Shown here one piece after another: positions 17,669 through 25,182 of a stretch of 64,000 bases of DNA. Each line of letters starts with the position of its first letter. The first letter of the stretch is position 1. The position numbers and the translations under genes were made by a program. Below the pieces are notes generated by a model. The model was not told the DNA's origin and did no database searches. It worked only from the letters and a program-made list of their open reading frames with translations. Origin of the DNA: VXNE01 sp965200505. GTDB taxonomy: Bacteria > Pseudomonadota > Gammaproteobacteria > Pseudomonadales > Azotimanducaceae. Where the stretch lies: the NCBI GenBank assembly GCA_965200505.1, contig OZ241343.1, positions 2,232,001 through 2,296,000 on the forward strand, written 5' to 3'.

Positions 17669-18907
17669 TCAGCCGGGCCACCGAGCCGAGACGTCAAACT
17701 CAAACAACTCCTTCTTCGAGTTCCGCTTTCGAATGGCACGACACCGGACCTCTTCGAACCCTACTTCTTCGAGCATCGCCGCGTAAATCTGTTCCACGGG
17801 CAACAATATGCCATAGAACGTTGAATTGCCCACGATGTAATGCAACTCAGTGCCCGTCCCAACTACGGTCAACAATGATTTGACGTGTTCCCAGATGTCG
17901 TCGAAATACTTGGCAACGTATTTCGCAAGCAACGCTCCGTTCTTATTGTTGCCATCCGCAATCCTACTCACGGCCCCATCCAACAACGGGTGCGTAAATG
18001 ATTCTTTCGATTGGCTCCATTCGCAGAGCCTGCTGGTCGCGACACCCCACGCCCCGCCGATTGAGGACCAGTCCAGTTCGCCCGCATTGTGCCCGCTGCC
18101 CAAGAATCCCAGCCAGTACATGTAGGGACGAAGCTCGCGTATGTACGACATCCGGTTCGCGTATGGCGGCGACGTGACAATCAGATCGAACGATCCGTCC
18201 ACCGCATGTGACAACCTCTTGGCATCACCGAACACGACCCGCCCCGTTCCACTTGGGTTATCTGTCGCCCCATCCAGCACGAATCGCAAGTTCTCGGTAA
18301 ACGACTTCCCCATGTCTGCACCGAACGACATTCTCAGTTGAACGTCGTCCTTGAAGGACATGGACTGGTGGTTGAACGCCGCATTCGAGAGATCGATCAG
18401 CGTCCTGCAAAACGAGACTAGCAACAGGTTCCTCTCAGGCGACCTTGCCTCGCTCTCGGATTCAATGCCAGCCTTCAGCTCCCGTAGGAAGGCCAACGCT
18501 TCGGGGCACCACCAGCGATTGACATTGTGAATGGGCGGCGTCTCGACCGGATCCACGGTGCCACGCCGCACGGCGTCGATCACCCGCGCACATGCACGGC
18601 GCACTGATGCCACTTCTCCGCTTGAGTAGTGTGCGGTCTTCGCGCCGCCGAGCCACAACAGGAAGGGATTTATGTCCGTGGTCACACCCTCGTGCCCGTG
18701 GTACGCCGCGCTCAAGGCGGTCGTCGCCGTCCCGCAGAATGGGTCCAAGACGCGCAGTGGCCGGTCATGCAGGGCCATCAACTCCCCTACCACCTTCACC
18801 GAGTACGCCGGCGTCAACCGCAACCAGCCGTGCCGCCCCGAGTTGACGTTGAACTTGTGGGTGTAGTCCGCCCGCTGCCGGAGCTTCTCTCGGACGACGA
18901 CGTTCAC
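17669..18907 (-). CDS. Site-specific DNA methyltransferase (amino group), R-M system 2
   Basis: 412 residues. The SAM motif LDPFCGT lies at 54-60 and the catalytic motif TSPPY at 245-249 with the typical continuation ANRMSYIRELR. TSPPY occurs in N4-cytosine and N6-adenine methyltransferases, and I cannot separate these here. The GTG start at 18907 overlaps the stop of the adjacent nuclease (GTGA). It pairs with the broken REase upstream, so it may now act as an orphan methylase that only marks the chromosome. Confidence 0.88.
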   Translation of the reverse strand: MNVVVREKLRQRADYTHKFNVNSGRHGWLRLTPAYSVKVVGELMALHDRPLRVLDPFCGTATTALSAAYHGHEGVTTDINPFLLWLGGAKTAHYSSGEVASVRRACARVIDAVRRGTVDPVETPPIHNVNRWWCPEALAFLRELKAGIESESEARSPERNLLLVSFCRTLIDLSNAAFNHQSMSFKDDVQLRMSFGADMGKSFTENLRFVLDGATDNPSGTGRVVFGDAKRLSHAVDGSFDLIVTSPPYANRMSYIRELRPYMYWLGFLGSGHNAGELDWSSIGGAWGVATSRLCEWSQSKESFTHPLLDGAVSRIADGNNKNGALLAKYVAKYFDDIWEHVKSLLTVVGTGTELHYIVGNSTFYGILLPVEQIYAAMLEEVGFEEVRCRAIRKRNSKKELFEFDVSARWPG

Positions 18908-19714
18908 CGCGACCTCGGCGCTAAGAGGGACTGCAGGACGGCGTCGATCTCGCGGCGAAGCGTCGAACTGTTCTGCTCGAAGAACGCCGCGAGGTCATAC
19001 CCGACGACCCGCCGCATGAAGTCGTAGGTCGAGAGCAGCGGATCCCCGGTACCGACGACGCCAGTCAGGACGGACCACTTCTCCGCCCGATAGCGCATCA
19101 GGACGTCACCATCTATCTGCCCGGACAGAATGACGGCGCAGGGCAAGTAACCCTTCGTGTACGCGGTCGCGGCGTTGGCGATGTCCGCGTTCTGCCGCTT
19201 CGAGTCCTTGCTCTTGTAGCCCTGTCGAACCTCGAAGACCGTGCCCGACAGGCTCCGGAACACCCTGTCGTCAACGTCCAGCGGATTCGCGCATCCACCT
19301 ATGAAATCGGTCTCGCTTGGTTTTGTCGTTGATCTGGTCGAGGGGTACCCGCCCGTCCAGATGCAGTGTCCGCTTCTTCCCCGCCGGCGACGTCACTTGG
19401 TACGACCACTTGACGTCCTCGTCCGAAAGCCCCACGGAGTCCCTGACGACCCTGCGGAACAGCCTCTCGCACCCGATGCCGATCTGCCGATACACGCTTG
19501 TCATGCCGCCCGCGGCCTTGTGGGCCGCGTACATCATCGGGTTGTCCAGCCCGAACCAACTGTAGAACGGGTCGCTCCGGTACAACTCCTGAAACTGACT
19601 GAGCATCAACCCGCTGCCCTTCGATCCTTGCCCGAACTTGGGCTTGTATTGGGAACAGACCGTGAGCGCGTCCAGCACGATCCGAAGATAGTCTTCGTCT
19701 TCGGCGATGTTCAT
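18904..19714 (-). pseudogene. Type II restriction endonuclease split by a frameshift, R-M system 2
   Basis: Two fragments in different frames make one protein. The first (19714 to 19271, 147 residues, begins MNIAEDEDYLRIV) ends after LDQINDKTKRDRF...; the second (120 residues) carries VFEVRQGYKSKDSKRQNADI, which resembles a restriction-enzyme active site with E-x-K spacing. Removing one A from the A4 run at 19321-19324 (minus strand) joins them as ...INDKPSETDFIGG..., giving about 265 continuous residues that end inside the methyltransferase start. The frameshift could be a real mutation, a programmed slip or a sequencing error. Family not identified. Confidence 0.7.
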
Positions 19715-19798
19715 TCCCTGTGCATAGCACCTGCTTCATGTTGCGCCAAGGGATAGTCGCGTTGGCCGTGCTTCCCTCGAGGCGGCCCCACGCCGCCC

Positions 19799-20500
19799 TC
19801 AGCCGTTGCGCCGCAGCTTCATCACGATGTCCAGCGGCAGCGACACGCGCTTCAGTTCGTTCGGGTCCAGCGCCCGCGCCAGCCGCTCCAACAGGTCTCC
19901 GCCCTGATGCGAGTATGAGGGGGAGGATGACGGGCTGGAGGCGAGGAAGGCCGTGGTTTGGAGTTCGTTGTCCTCCAGCCAGTCCTGCGCGTTCTCCAGC
20001 ACGGCGGAAGCGTCCATCTCGGAATCCGCGATGTATTCCGGGGCGATCTCGACGAAGCCCTCCGGGCGGTCTTCCGGGAAGGTGTCCTGGAAGCGGATGG
20101 GCGGCGAGACGCTGATGTAGCGGCTCTTCATCTCGTCCAAGGGCTTGCGGAACGCCGCCCAGAACGCCGGGTGGTAGCGCGGCGCTCCACCGGCGGATTT
20201 GCCCTGCGCGCTTTCGAGCCAACCGTCCACGTCGTCCTCCACCTTCGCATCCATCGGCAACACGCCGATGAGCACGGGCCGCTCGCTGTGCTGGATCAAC
20301 CGCACCCGGTCGGCAAGCTCCTGCCGGAGGTACGCGCCCAAGCTGTTCGCCCGCTGCCGCGCCAACCGGGCGATCTCACCCCGGTCATGCCCGCCCAAGC
20401 GGCTCAGCAACAGGGGCATCTCGTGCTCTTCCCAATGCTGATCCACCAATTCGACGATGCGGTCGTTCAAGTCGTCCTGTTGTTCCACCGGGTCACTCAT
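19799..20500 (-). CDS. Hypothetical protein with LOTUS-like N-terminal domain
   Basis: 233 residues, acidic, first gene of the minus-strand unit that continues into the R-M system 2 nuclease 84 bp downstream. Residues 20-80 (PLLLSRLGGHDRGE..., SLGAYLRQELADRVRLIQH, PVLIGVLP) have the pattern of an OST-HTH/LOTUS winged helix, a fold that binds RNA, often G-rich or structured. The remainder has no motif I recognise; it contains a serine-rich linker (SSPSSSPSYS) before a basic C-terminus. ATG 20500 (MSDPVEQQ) is chosen; the frame is open 47 codons upstream but without a good ribosome site. It could regulate or modulate the R-M locus. The LOTUS call is by eye and tentative. Confidence 0.6.
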   Translation of the reverse strand: MSDPVEQQDDLNDRIVELVDQHWEEHEMPLLLSRLGGHDRGEIARLARQRANSLGAYLRQELADRVRLIQHSERPVLIGVLPMDAKVEDDVDGWLESAQGKSAGGAPRYHPAFWAAFRKPLDEMKSRYISVSPPIRFQDTFPEDRPEGFVEIAPEYIADSEMDASAVLENAQDWLEDNELQTTAFLASSPSSSPSYSHQGGDLLERLARALDPNELKRVSLPLDIVMKLRRNG

Positions 20501-20604
20501 GTTCCTGTCCACGGGCTGGAAGATGCGCGAGTTTATGGGCAACGGCGGCGAGTTTCCAGCGTCGCCGGCACACCGCCGGGCCAAGCGCCAAGCGTGCGCC
20601 GCGG

Positions 20605-20613
20605 TGCTACGAT
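20605..20613 (+). promoter_or_regulatory. Extended -10 promoter candidate for fumarase
   Basis: TGCTACGAT (TGn plus TACGAT) lies about 52 nt before the GTG at 20665 in the divergent gap with the LOTUS-like gene. No clear -35 is seen, as is common for extended -10 promoters. Confidence 0.35.
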
Positions 20614-20664
20614 GGGCGAGGGCGGAACGGTTGGGGCTCACCCCGCACTTCCGGAGGGCGACTC

Positions 20665-22197
20665 GTGACGGTCATTCGCGCCGAAGACCTGACGCAAAGC
20701 GTGGCGGACGCGCTGCAGTACATCTCCTACTTCCATCCGCCGGACTTCATCCGGGCGATGGCGGCGGCCTATGAGCGCGAGGAATCGCCGGCGGCGCAGG
20801 CGGCGCTCCGGCAAGTGTTGGTCAATTCGCGCCTCTGCGCCTTGGGCAAGCGGCCGATCTGCCAGGACACCGGCATCGTCAACGTGTTCATGGACGTCGG
20901 CATGGAGGTGACTTGGGCCGGCGGCACAGATGTGGACGCGATGATCCACGCCGGGGTGCGCCGCGCGTGGCTCGATGCGGACAATGTGCTGCGCCCATCC
21001 ATCGTCAAAGACCCGGACGGCGCCCGCGGCAACAGCGGCGACAACGCCCCCGCCGTAATCCACTACCGCATCGTGCCGGGCGACAAACTCACCGTTGAGG
21101 TGGCGGCGAAGGGCGGCGGCAGCGAGGCCAAGGCGAAGTTCGCCATGCTGAACCCTTCGGACTCCGTGGTGGATTGGGTGCTGGACGTGGTGCCGACGAT
21201 GGGCGCTGGCTGGTGCCCCCCGGGGCTGCTCGGCGTGGGCATCGGCGGCACTCCGGAGAAGGCCATGCTGCTGGCCAAGGAATCGCTGATGGCGCCCATC
21301 GACATCCACGAGCTCAAGGTGCGCGGCGCCGCCACTCGCGCCGAGGCGCTGCGCCTCGAACTGTTCGACAAGGTGAACGCCCTCGGCATCGGCGCCCAAG
21401 GGCTGGGCGGGTTGACGACGGTGCTCGACGTGAAGGTGGCCGACCACCCCACCCACGCCGTGAACAAACCCGTCGCCGTGATTCCGAACTGCACCGCCAC
21501 CCGCCATGTGCGTTTCGTCCTCGACGGTTCCGGGCCGGCCGAGTTCACGCCGCCGGACCTCGACGACTGGCCGGAGCTGGACTATCGCGCCGGGAACGGC
21601 GCCCGCCGCGTGAATCTCGACACGGTGAGCCGAGACGAGACGCAATCTTGGCGGGCGGGAGACACCCTCCTCCTCTCCGGCAAGCTACTCACCGGGCGCG
21701 ACGCCGCCCACAAGCGCTTGGTGAACATGATCGCCCGCGGCGAAGAACTGCCCGTGGACTTCCACGATCGCTTCATCTACTACGTCGGCCCGGTGGATCC
21801 CGTGCGCGACGAGGTGGTGGGGCCGGCCGGCCCGACGACGGCCACGCGCATGGACAAGTTCACCCGCGTCATGCTGGAGCGCACCGGCCTCTTGGGCATG
21901 ATCGGCAAAGCCGAGCGCGGCCCAGAGGGCATTGCCGCCATCCGCGACCACGGCGCCGTTTCGCTCATCGCCGTGGGCGGCGCCGCGTACCTCGTCTCCA
22001 AAGCCATCGTGAAATCGACCCGGCTCGCCTTTCACGACCTCGGCATGGAAGCGATCCACGAGTTCGAGGTGCGCGACATGCCGGTGACGGTGGCGGTGGA
22101 TGCGCGGGGCGAATCCGTTCACATGCAGGGGCCAAACGAGTGGCGGCGCCGCATCGCTGATCGCATCGACGTGACGAACGTGACCCCGGTGGGCTAA
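20665..22197 (+). CDS. Fumarate hydratase, class I (iron-sulfur)
   Basis: Interconverts fumarate and malate in the TCA cycle with a [4Fe-4S] cluster. 510 residues with the alpha part (NSRLCALGKRPICQDTGIVNVF, cluster Cys) and the beta part (GPTTATRMDKF, LGMIGKAERGPEGIAAIRDHGAVSLIAVGGAAYLVSKAI) fused, as in FumA/FumB. SDSVVDWVLDVVPTMGAGWCPPGLLGVGIGG is also typical. GTG start at 20665 after GGAGGGCG. The gene stands alone on its strand and is a housekeeping gene between the R-M island and vapBC. Confidence 0.93.
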   Translation: MTVIRAEDLTQSVADALQYISYFHPPDFIRAMAAAYEREESPAAQAALRQVLVNSRLCALGKRPICQDTGIVNVFMDVGMEVTWAGGTDVDAMIHAGVRRAWLDADNVLRPSIVKDPDGARGNSGDNAPAVIHYRIVPGDKLTVEVAAKGGGSEAKAKFAMLNPSDSVVDWVLDVVPTMGAGWCPPGLLGVGIGGTPEKAMLLAKESLMAPIDIHELKVRGAATRAEALRLELFDKVNALGIGAQGLGGLTTVLDVKVADHPTHAVNKPVAVIPNCTATRHVRFVLDGSGPAEFTPPDLDDWPELDYRAGNGARRVNLDTVSRDETQSWRAGDTLLLSGKLLTGRDAAHKRLVNMIARGEELPVDFHDRFIYYVGPVDPVRDEVVGPAGPTTATRMDKFTRVMLERTGLLGMIGKAERGPEGIAAIRDHGAVSLIAVGGAAYLVSKAIVKSTRLAFHDLGMEAIHEFEVRDMPVTVAVDARGESVHMQGPNEWRRRIADRIDVTNVTPVG

Positions 22198-22263
22198 GGC
22201 CAGCTTCGGCCCCGTGCGCCCAAGTGGTTGGCGAAGCCAGCGCCGCCCACGCCCGTTGGGCTG

Positions 22264-22279
22264 CCCCCCCCCCCCCCCC
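22264..22279. repeat. Homopolymer of 16 cytosines
   Basis: An uninterrupted run of 16 C (G on the minus strand) 67 bp after the fumarase stop and about 90 bp before vapB. It is by far the longest homopolymer noticed in the window. Such runs are prone to slippage. Confidence 0.95.
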
Positions 22280-22285
22280 TTTCGC

Positions 22286-22301
22286 CAGCGTTAAAGCGCT
22301 G
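22286..22301. promoter_or_regulatory. Inverted repeat upstream of vapB
   Basis: CAGCG-ttaaag-CGCTG, a 5-bp perfect stem directly after the poly-C run and about 70 bp before vapB. It may be an antitoxin operator or a weak fumarase terminator. Confidence 0.3.
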
Positions 22302-22370
22302 CCATGAGTTGCTACCCGGAGGCCCGGTTGATACGATGCCTCCAATTTGGTTGCAAAATGGAAGTTCCCA

Positions 22371-22607
22371 ATGGCGTCGATAACCATTAAACGGCTCCCA
22401 GCAGAGCTGCATGCGCGCTTGAAGTCCGTCGCGTTGCGGAACCGGCGCAGCTTGCAGAACGAAATCGTCTCCTGTTTGGAACGGCATGTGGAACGAATCC
22501 CGCCCTCCAAGGAGGAGCTGCTGGCGCAGGCTGCCCGGCTGCGGGCCAAGCTCCCTTACCTGGACCACGGTTTGGTGGACGGCTTCAAGCGCGGCGGCCG
22601 TCCGTGA
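22371..22607 (+). CDS. vapB: VapB/FitA-type ribbon-helix-helix antitoxin
   Basis: 78 residues. The N-terminal ITIKRLPAELHARLKSVALRNRRSLQNEI is a classic RHH DNA-binding domain of FitA-like antitoxins; the C-terminal RAKLPYLDHGLVDGFKRGGRP is the flexible tail that blocks the PIN active site. The ATG at 22371 is preferred to an upstream in-frame codon because it starts right at the RHH strand. Its stop overlaps the toxin start (GTGA). The complex normally represses its own promoter. Confidence 0.88.
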   Translation: MASITIKRLPAELHARLKSVALRNRRSLQNEIVSCLERHVERIPPSKEELLAQAARLRAKLPYLDHGLVDGFKRGGRP

Positions 22608-23020
22608 ACATCGTAGTGGACACCAATGTTCTCGCCTACTACTGGCTCCCGGGGCCGCACACCGAAACTGCCATCGGACTGCGTCGCGCCACGGACCTTT
22701 GGTACGCGCCAACGCTCTGGCGGTCTGAGTTCCGCAATGTCCTTACGAGCTATCTGCGCCGTGGCAACCTGAGTTTGGCCCAAGCGCAAGCGACCATGAA
22801 GGCAGCGGAGGCAGCATTGTTGAACTGCGAGCGGGAGGTGAACTCCATGCGCGTCTTGGAGCTCGTCTCCCAATCGGACTGCTCCGCCTACGACTGTGAG
22901 TTCATCGCGTTGGCCGCGGCGATGAACATCCCCCTGATTACTGAGGATCAGCGCATCCTGAGCGGTTTCCCAAACGTCGCCATGCCAATGGCCGATCTTG
23001 TGGACCGCGCTAGAAACTAG
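22604..23020 (+). CDS. vapC: VapC-type PIN-domain toxin
   Basis: 138-residue PIN ribonuclease. The acidic active-site set is intact: D6 (VVDTNV), E42 (WRSEF), D97 (SAYDCEF) and D115 (TEDQ). These toxins cleave tRNA or rRNA when freed from VapB. The GTG start at 22604 overlaps the antitoxin stop, so translation is coupled. The toxin appears functional, and the pair forms a complete addiction module between fumarase and djlA. Confidence 0.92.
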   Translation: MNIVVDTNVLAYYWLPGPHTETAIGLRRATDLWYAPTLWRSEFRNVLTSYLRRGNLSLAQAQATMKAAEAALLNCEREVNSMRVLELVSQSDCSAYDCEFIALAAAMNIPLITEDQRILSGFPNVAMPMADLVDRARN

Positions 23021-23039
23021 AAGCAACGCCGCCGATGGC

Positions 23040-23813
23040 TCAAGCGGCGTACGACACCTTGACGCGCTCCCAAGCGGCCTTGATCTGTTGGGTGCGCTCG
23101 GTGGCGGCGCGCATCATCTCGTCGGGCAGGCCCTTGGCGGCGAGCTTGTCGGGATGGTGGCGGCTCATCATGCGGCGGTAGGCGCGCTTCGCTTCGGCTT
23201 CGGTGGCGTCCGGCGTGATGCCGAGGGTGGCGTAGGCTTCCTCCAAGGATGGCCCGCTGGTCGGCACTTGGCCGCCAACGCCCAACATTTGCTCGATGGC
23301 GGCGAAATCCGCCTCGCTGATGCCAAGCCCTTGGGCAATCCGCCACAAGAGCCGCCGTTCCTCGGTGTGCATGCCGCCGTGGGCCAACGCGGCCTCGAAC
23401 TGAATCTCGAGGAACATGCCGAGCAGATGGCTGCCGCCGCGACATTCGCGCCGTAGCTGCGCCACCACGTCGTCCAAGGGGAAGTCCGGCGCTTTGCCGG
23501 CGTTGAAAAGGTCCCGCGCCATGCGGCGTTGGGCGGCGTTCAAGCCCAGCCGGCCCATCACCTCATTGGCGAGGCGAATCTCCTCCGCCGTCACCCGGCC
23601 ATCGGCCTTGGCGACGCATCCCATCACGCTGAACGTGGCGCCGAAGAAGGACGCTTGCACACGCTCCCGGCGATCGGGCGCCGCGGCACCGTGGCCGCCC
23701 CGTCCGGCGCCGCCGCTCAGCGTTCCACCCAATGCGCCGCCAAGCACCGCACCGATGGGGCCGCCGACGAAGAAGCCGAGTGTGCCGCCCACCAAGGCGC
23801 CCCACCAACTCAC
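23040..23813 (-). CDS. djlA: DjlA-like co-chaperone (TerB plus J domain)
   Basis: 257 residues. A glycine-rich hydrophobic N-terminus (GTLGFFVGGPIGAVLGGALGG) is the membrane anchor typical of DjlA. A TerB-like helical domain follows (ATFSVMGCVAKADGRVTAEEI, around 55-180). The C-terminal J domain (YATLGITPDATEAEAKRAYRR) carries the essential HPD in SRHHPDK. It stimulates DnaK at the inner membrane. GTG start at 23813. Confidence 0.9.
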   Translation of the reverse strand: MSWWGALVGGTLGFFVGGPIGAVLGGALGGTLSGGAGRGGHGAAAPDRRERVQASFFGATFSVMGCVAKADGRVTAEEIRLANEVMGRLGLNAAQRRMARDLFNAGKAPDFPLDDVVAQLRRECRGGSHLLGMFLEIQFEAALAHGGMHTEERRLLWRIAQGLGISEADFAAIEQMLGVGGQVPTSGPSLEEAYATLGITPDATEAEAKRAYRRMMSRHHPDKLAAKGLPDEMMRAATERTQQIKAAWERVKVSYAA

Positions 23814-23856
23814 TCAGCGCTCCTTTGAGTGTTTGGCGGGCGTCCGAACACACCAA

Positions 23857-24561
23857 TCAACGTGCTTCCGCGCCCGTGCGGCCCAGCTCGGCTAGCCATG
23901 CGACGAGGTGGGGGACATCATCCAACGCCACCCCGGTGCTGGCAGCGCGCATGGAGGCGCCCCAAGCGTCGTCTGGATGCGCACCGCGCACCCCGGCGAT
24001 GAACCGGCGCATCTGCCGGTCGTTGTACCACGGTGCTTGCTGCGCCAAGGCTGGTGCCGCGAGCTCTGCTATGCCTTCCCCGCGCTCGCCATGACACGCG
24101 GCGCAGGGCGCGTAGAGCGGGCGGCCCTGGGTGGCGTCGCCGGCGGAGGCGTCCGGCGGTGGGGCCGGCAACGCCGCGAGCCATGCCGCCAAGCTCGCAG
24201 CCGCCGCATCATCCAAGGCGAGGGCGGCAGGCCGCATCTCCATCCCTTCGGGGTCGTCTTCGCTGGCGCCGCGGAAGCCGGCGCGAAAGCCCGCCAACTG
24301 CCCCTCGATGTAACTCGCGGCCAAGCCAGCGAGCACTGGCCCGTCCACCAGCGCATTGCCGCGGCCCCGAGCGCCGTGGCATGAGGCGCACTCGGTGGCG
24401 TAAATCACCGGCGCATCTACGCTGGCCGCATCGTCCCCTTCCGCTGCCTTGGCCTCGGGAGCAGCAGCCCCGACGGCCACGCAACAGACAAGGCCGAAAC
24501 CCATGGCGACGCCGCGGGCACCCAACCGCGCTGCCGTGTACTGGCCTGGCGTTCTTGCCAT
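23857..24561 (-). CDS. Dihaem cytochrome c (c4-like), periplasmic
   Basis: 234 residues with a signal region (hydrophobic core around residues 18-33, cleavage likely after AKA at about 39) and two c-type haem sites, CASCH (58-62) and CAACH (153-157). Candidate axial methionines are in EGMEMRPAA and GASMRAAS. The two-domain arrangement matches cytochrome c4, which shuttles electrons to terminal oxidases. It is the last gene of a three-gene minus-strand cluster after the exported RidA and flavin amine oxidase, 28 bp apart, so it may accept electrons linked to amine oxidation; that link is inference. Confidence 0.88.
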   Translation of the reverse strand: MARTPGQYTAARLGARGVAMGFGLVCCVAVGAAAPEAKAAEGDDAASVDAPVIYATECASCHGARGRGNALVDGPVLAGLAASYIEGQLAGFRAGFRGASEDDPEGMEMRPAALALDDAAAASLAAWLAALPAPPPDASAGDATQGRPLYAPCAACHGERGEGIAELAAPALAQQAPWYNDRQMRRFIAGVRGAHPDDAWGASMRAASTGVALDDVPHLVAWLAELGRTGAEAR

Positions 24562-24589
24562 GGACGCGCTTCCGTTCAGCGCCGCGCCG

Positions 24590-25159
24590 TCAAGGCAGGG
24601 TGGCGGCGACCGCTTCGATCTCCACCAACATGCCGTCCCTCGCCAAACCGGCCACCTGCACCGCGGAACGGGCTGGCAGCTTGGGCTGCGCTTCGGTGCC
24701 GAAGAATTGCGTATAGGCGCGCATGAGGCCGGCGAAGTCCATCTTGCCGTCGAGCGCCGGGTCTCCCACCAGAAACACCGTGAGCTTCACCACATCGCCC
24801 ATGCCAAGCCCCAGCTCGGCAAGGGATTCCTGCAGTTGGGTGAGCACACTCATCGTTTGCGCCTCGGTGTCGCCCCAATAGGCGCGGCTGCCGGGGGCCG
24901 CATCGGCATCGAGGGGCCGCGGCACCATGCCGCTGTGGTGGATCAGGCGGGCGTGTGCCGGCGTCTCCACGGCGCGGGCGATGGGGAAGGTGGAACCGCC
25001 GCCCAGCGCATGGCGCACGATGGCACCTTCCGCCGGCGGTTCGGCGGCATCTTCATGCGCGGCGGCGGGCGGCGCGATCAAGAACGCCGCGGCCAGCGTC
25101 AAGGCGCTGGCCAAGCCGCCACGACTGTGGGGTGGATTGCTTTGCTGCCTACTCTTCAT
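24590..25159 (-). CDS. Exported RidA/YjgF-family protein
   Basis: 189 residues. A signal peptide (KSRQQS..., ALTLAAAFLIAPPAAAHED, cleavage after AAA) precedes a RidA domain with KLTVFLVGD and PARSAVQVAGLARDGMLVEIEAVA; the Arg in PARS matches the catalytic arginine of RidA enamine/imine deaminases. RidA is normally cytosolic, where it hydrolyses reactive imines. Here export is predicted, and the gene is 23 bp downstream of a Tat-exported flavin amine oxidase, whose product is an imine. ATG 25159 follows AGGAG. Confidence 0.85.
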   Translation of the reverse strand: MKSRQQSNPPHSRGGLASALTLAAAFLIAPPAAAHEDAAEPPAEGAIVRHALGGGSTFPIARAVETPAHARLIHHSGMVPRPLDADAAPGSRAYWGDTEAQTMSVLTQLQESLAELGLGMGDVVKLTVFLVGDPALDGKMDFAGLMRAYTQFFGTEAQPKLPARSAVQVAGLARDGMLVEIEAVAATLP

Positions 25160-25182
25160 GGGAGCTCCTCGTGGATTGACTG

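Noticed and set aside
17669..20500. Complete three-component (type I or III) restriction system
   Set aside because: No helicase or specificity subunit is present; the genes fit a type II nuclease-methylase pair plus an extra gene.
22264..22301. Rho-independent terminator of fumarase formed by poly-C and the following stem
   Set aside because: The stem is only 5 bp and is not followed by a T run; the poly-C precedes it.
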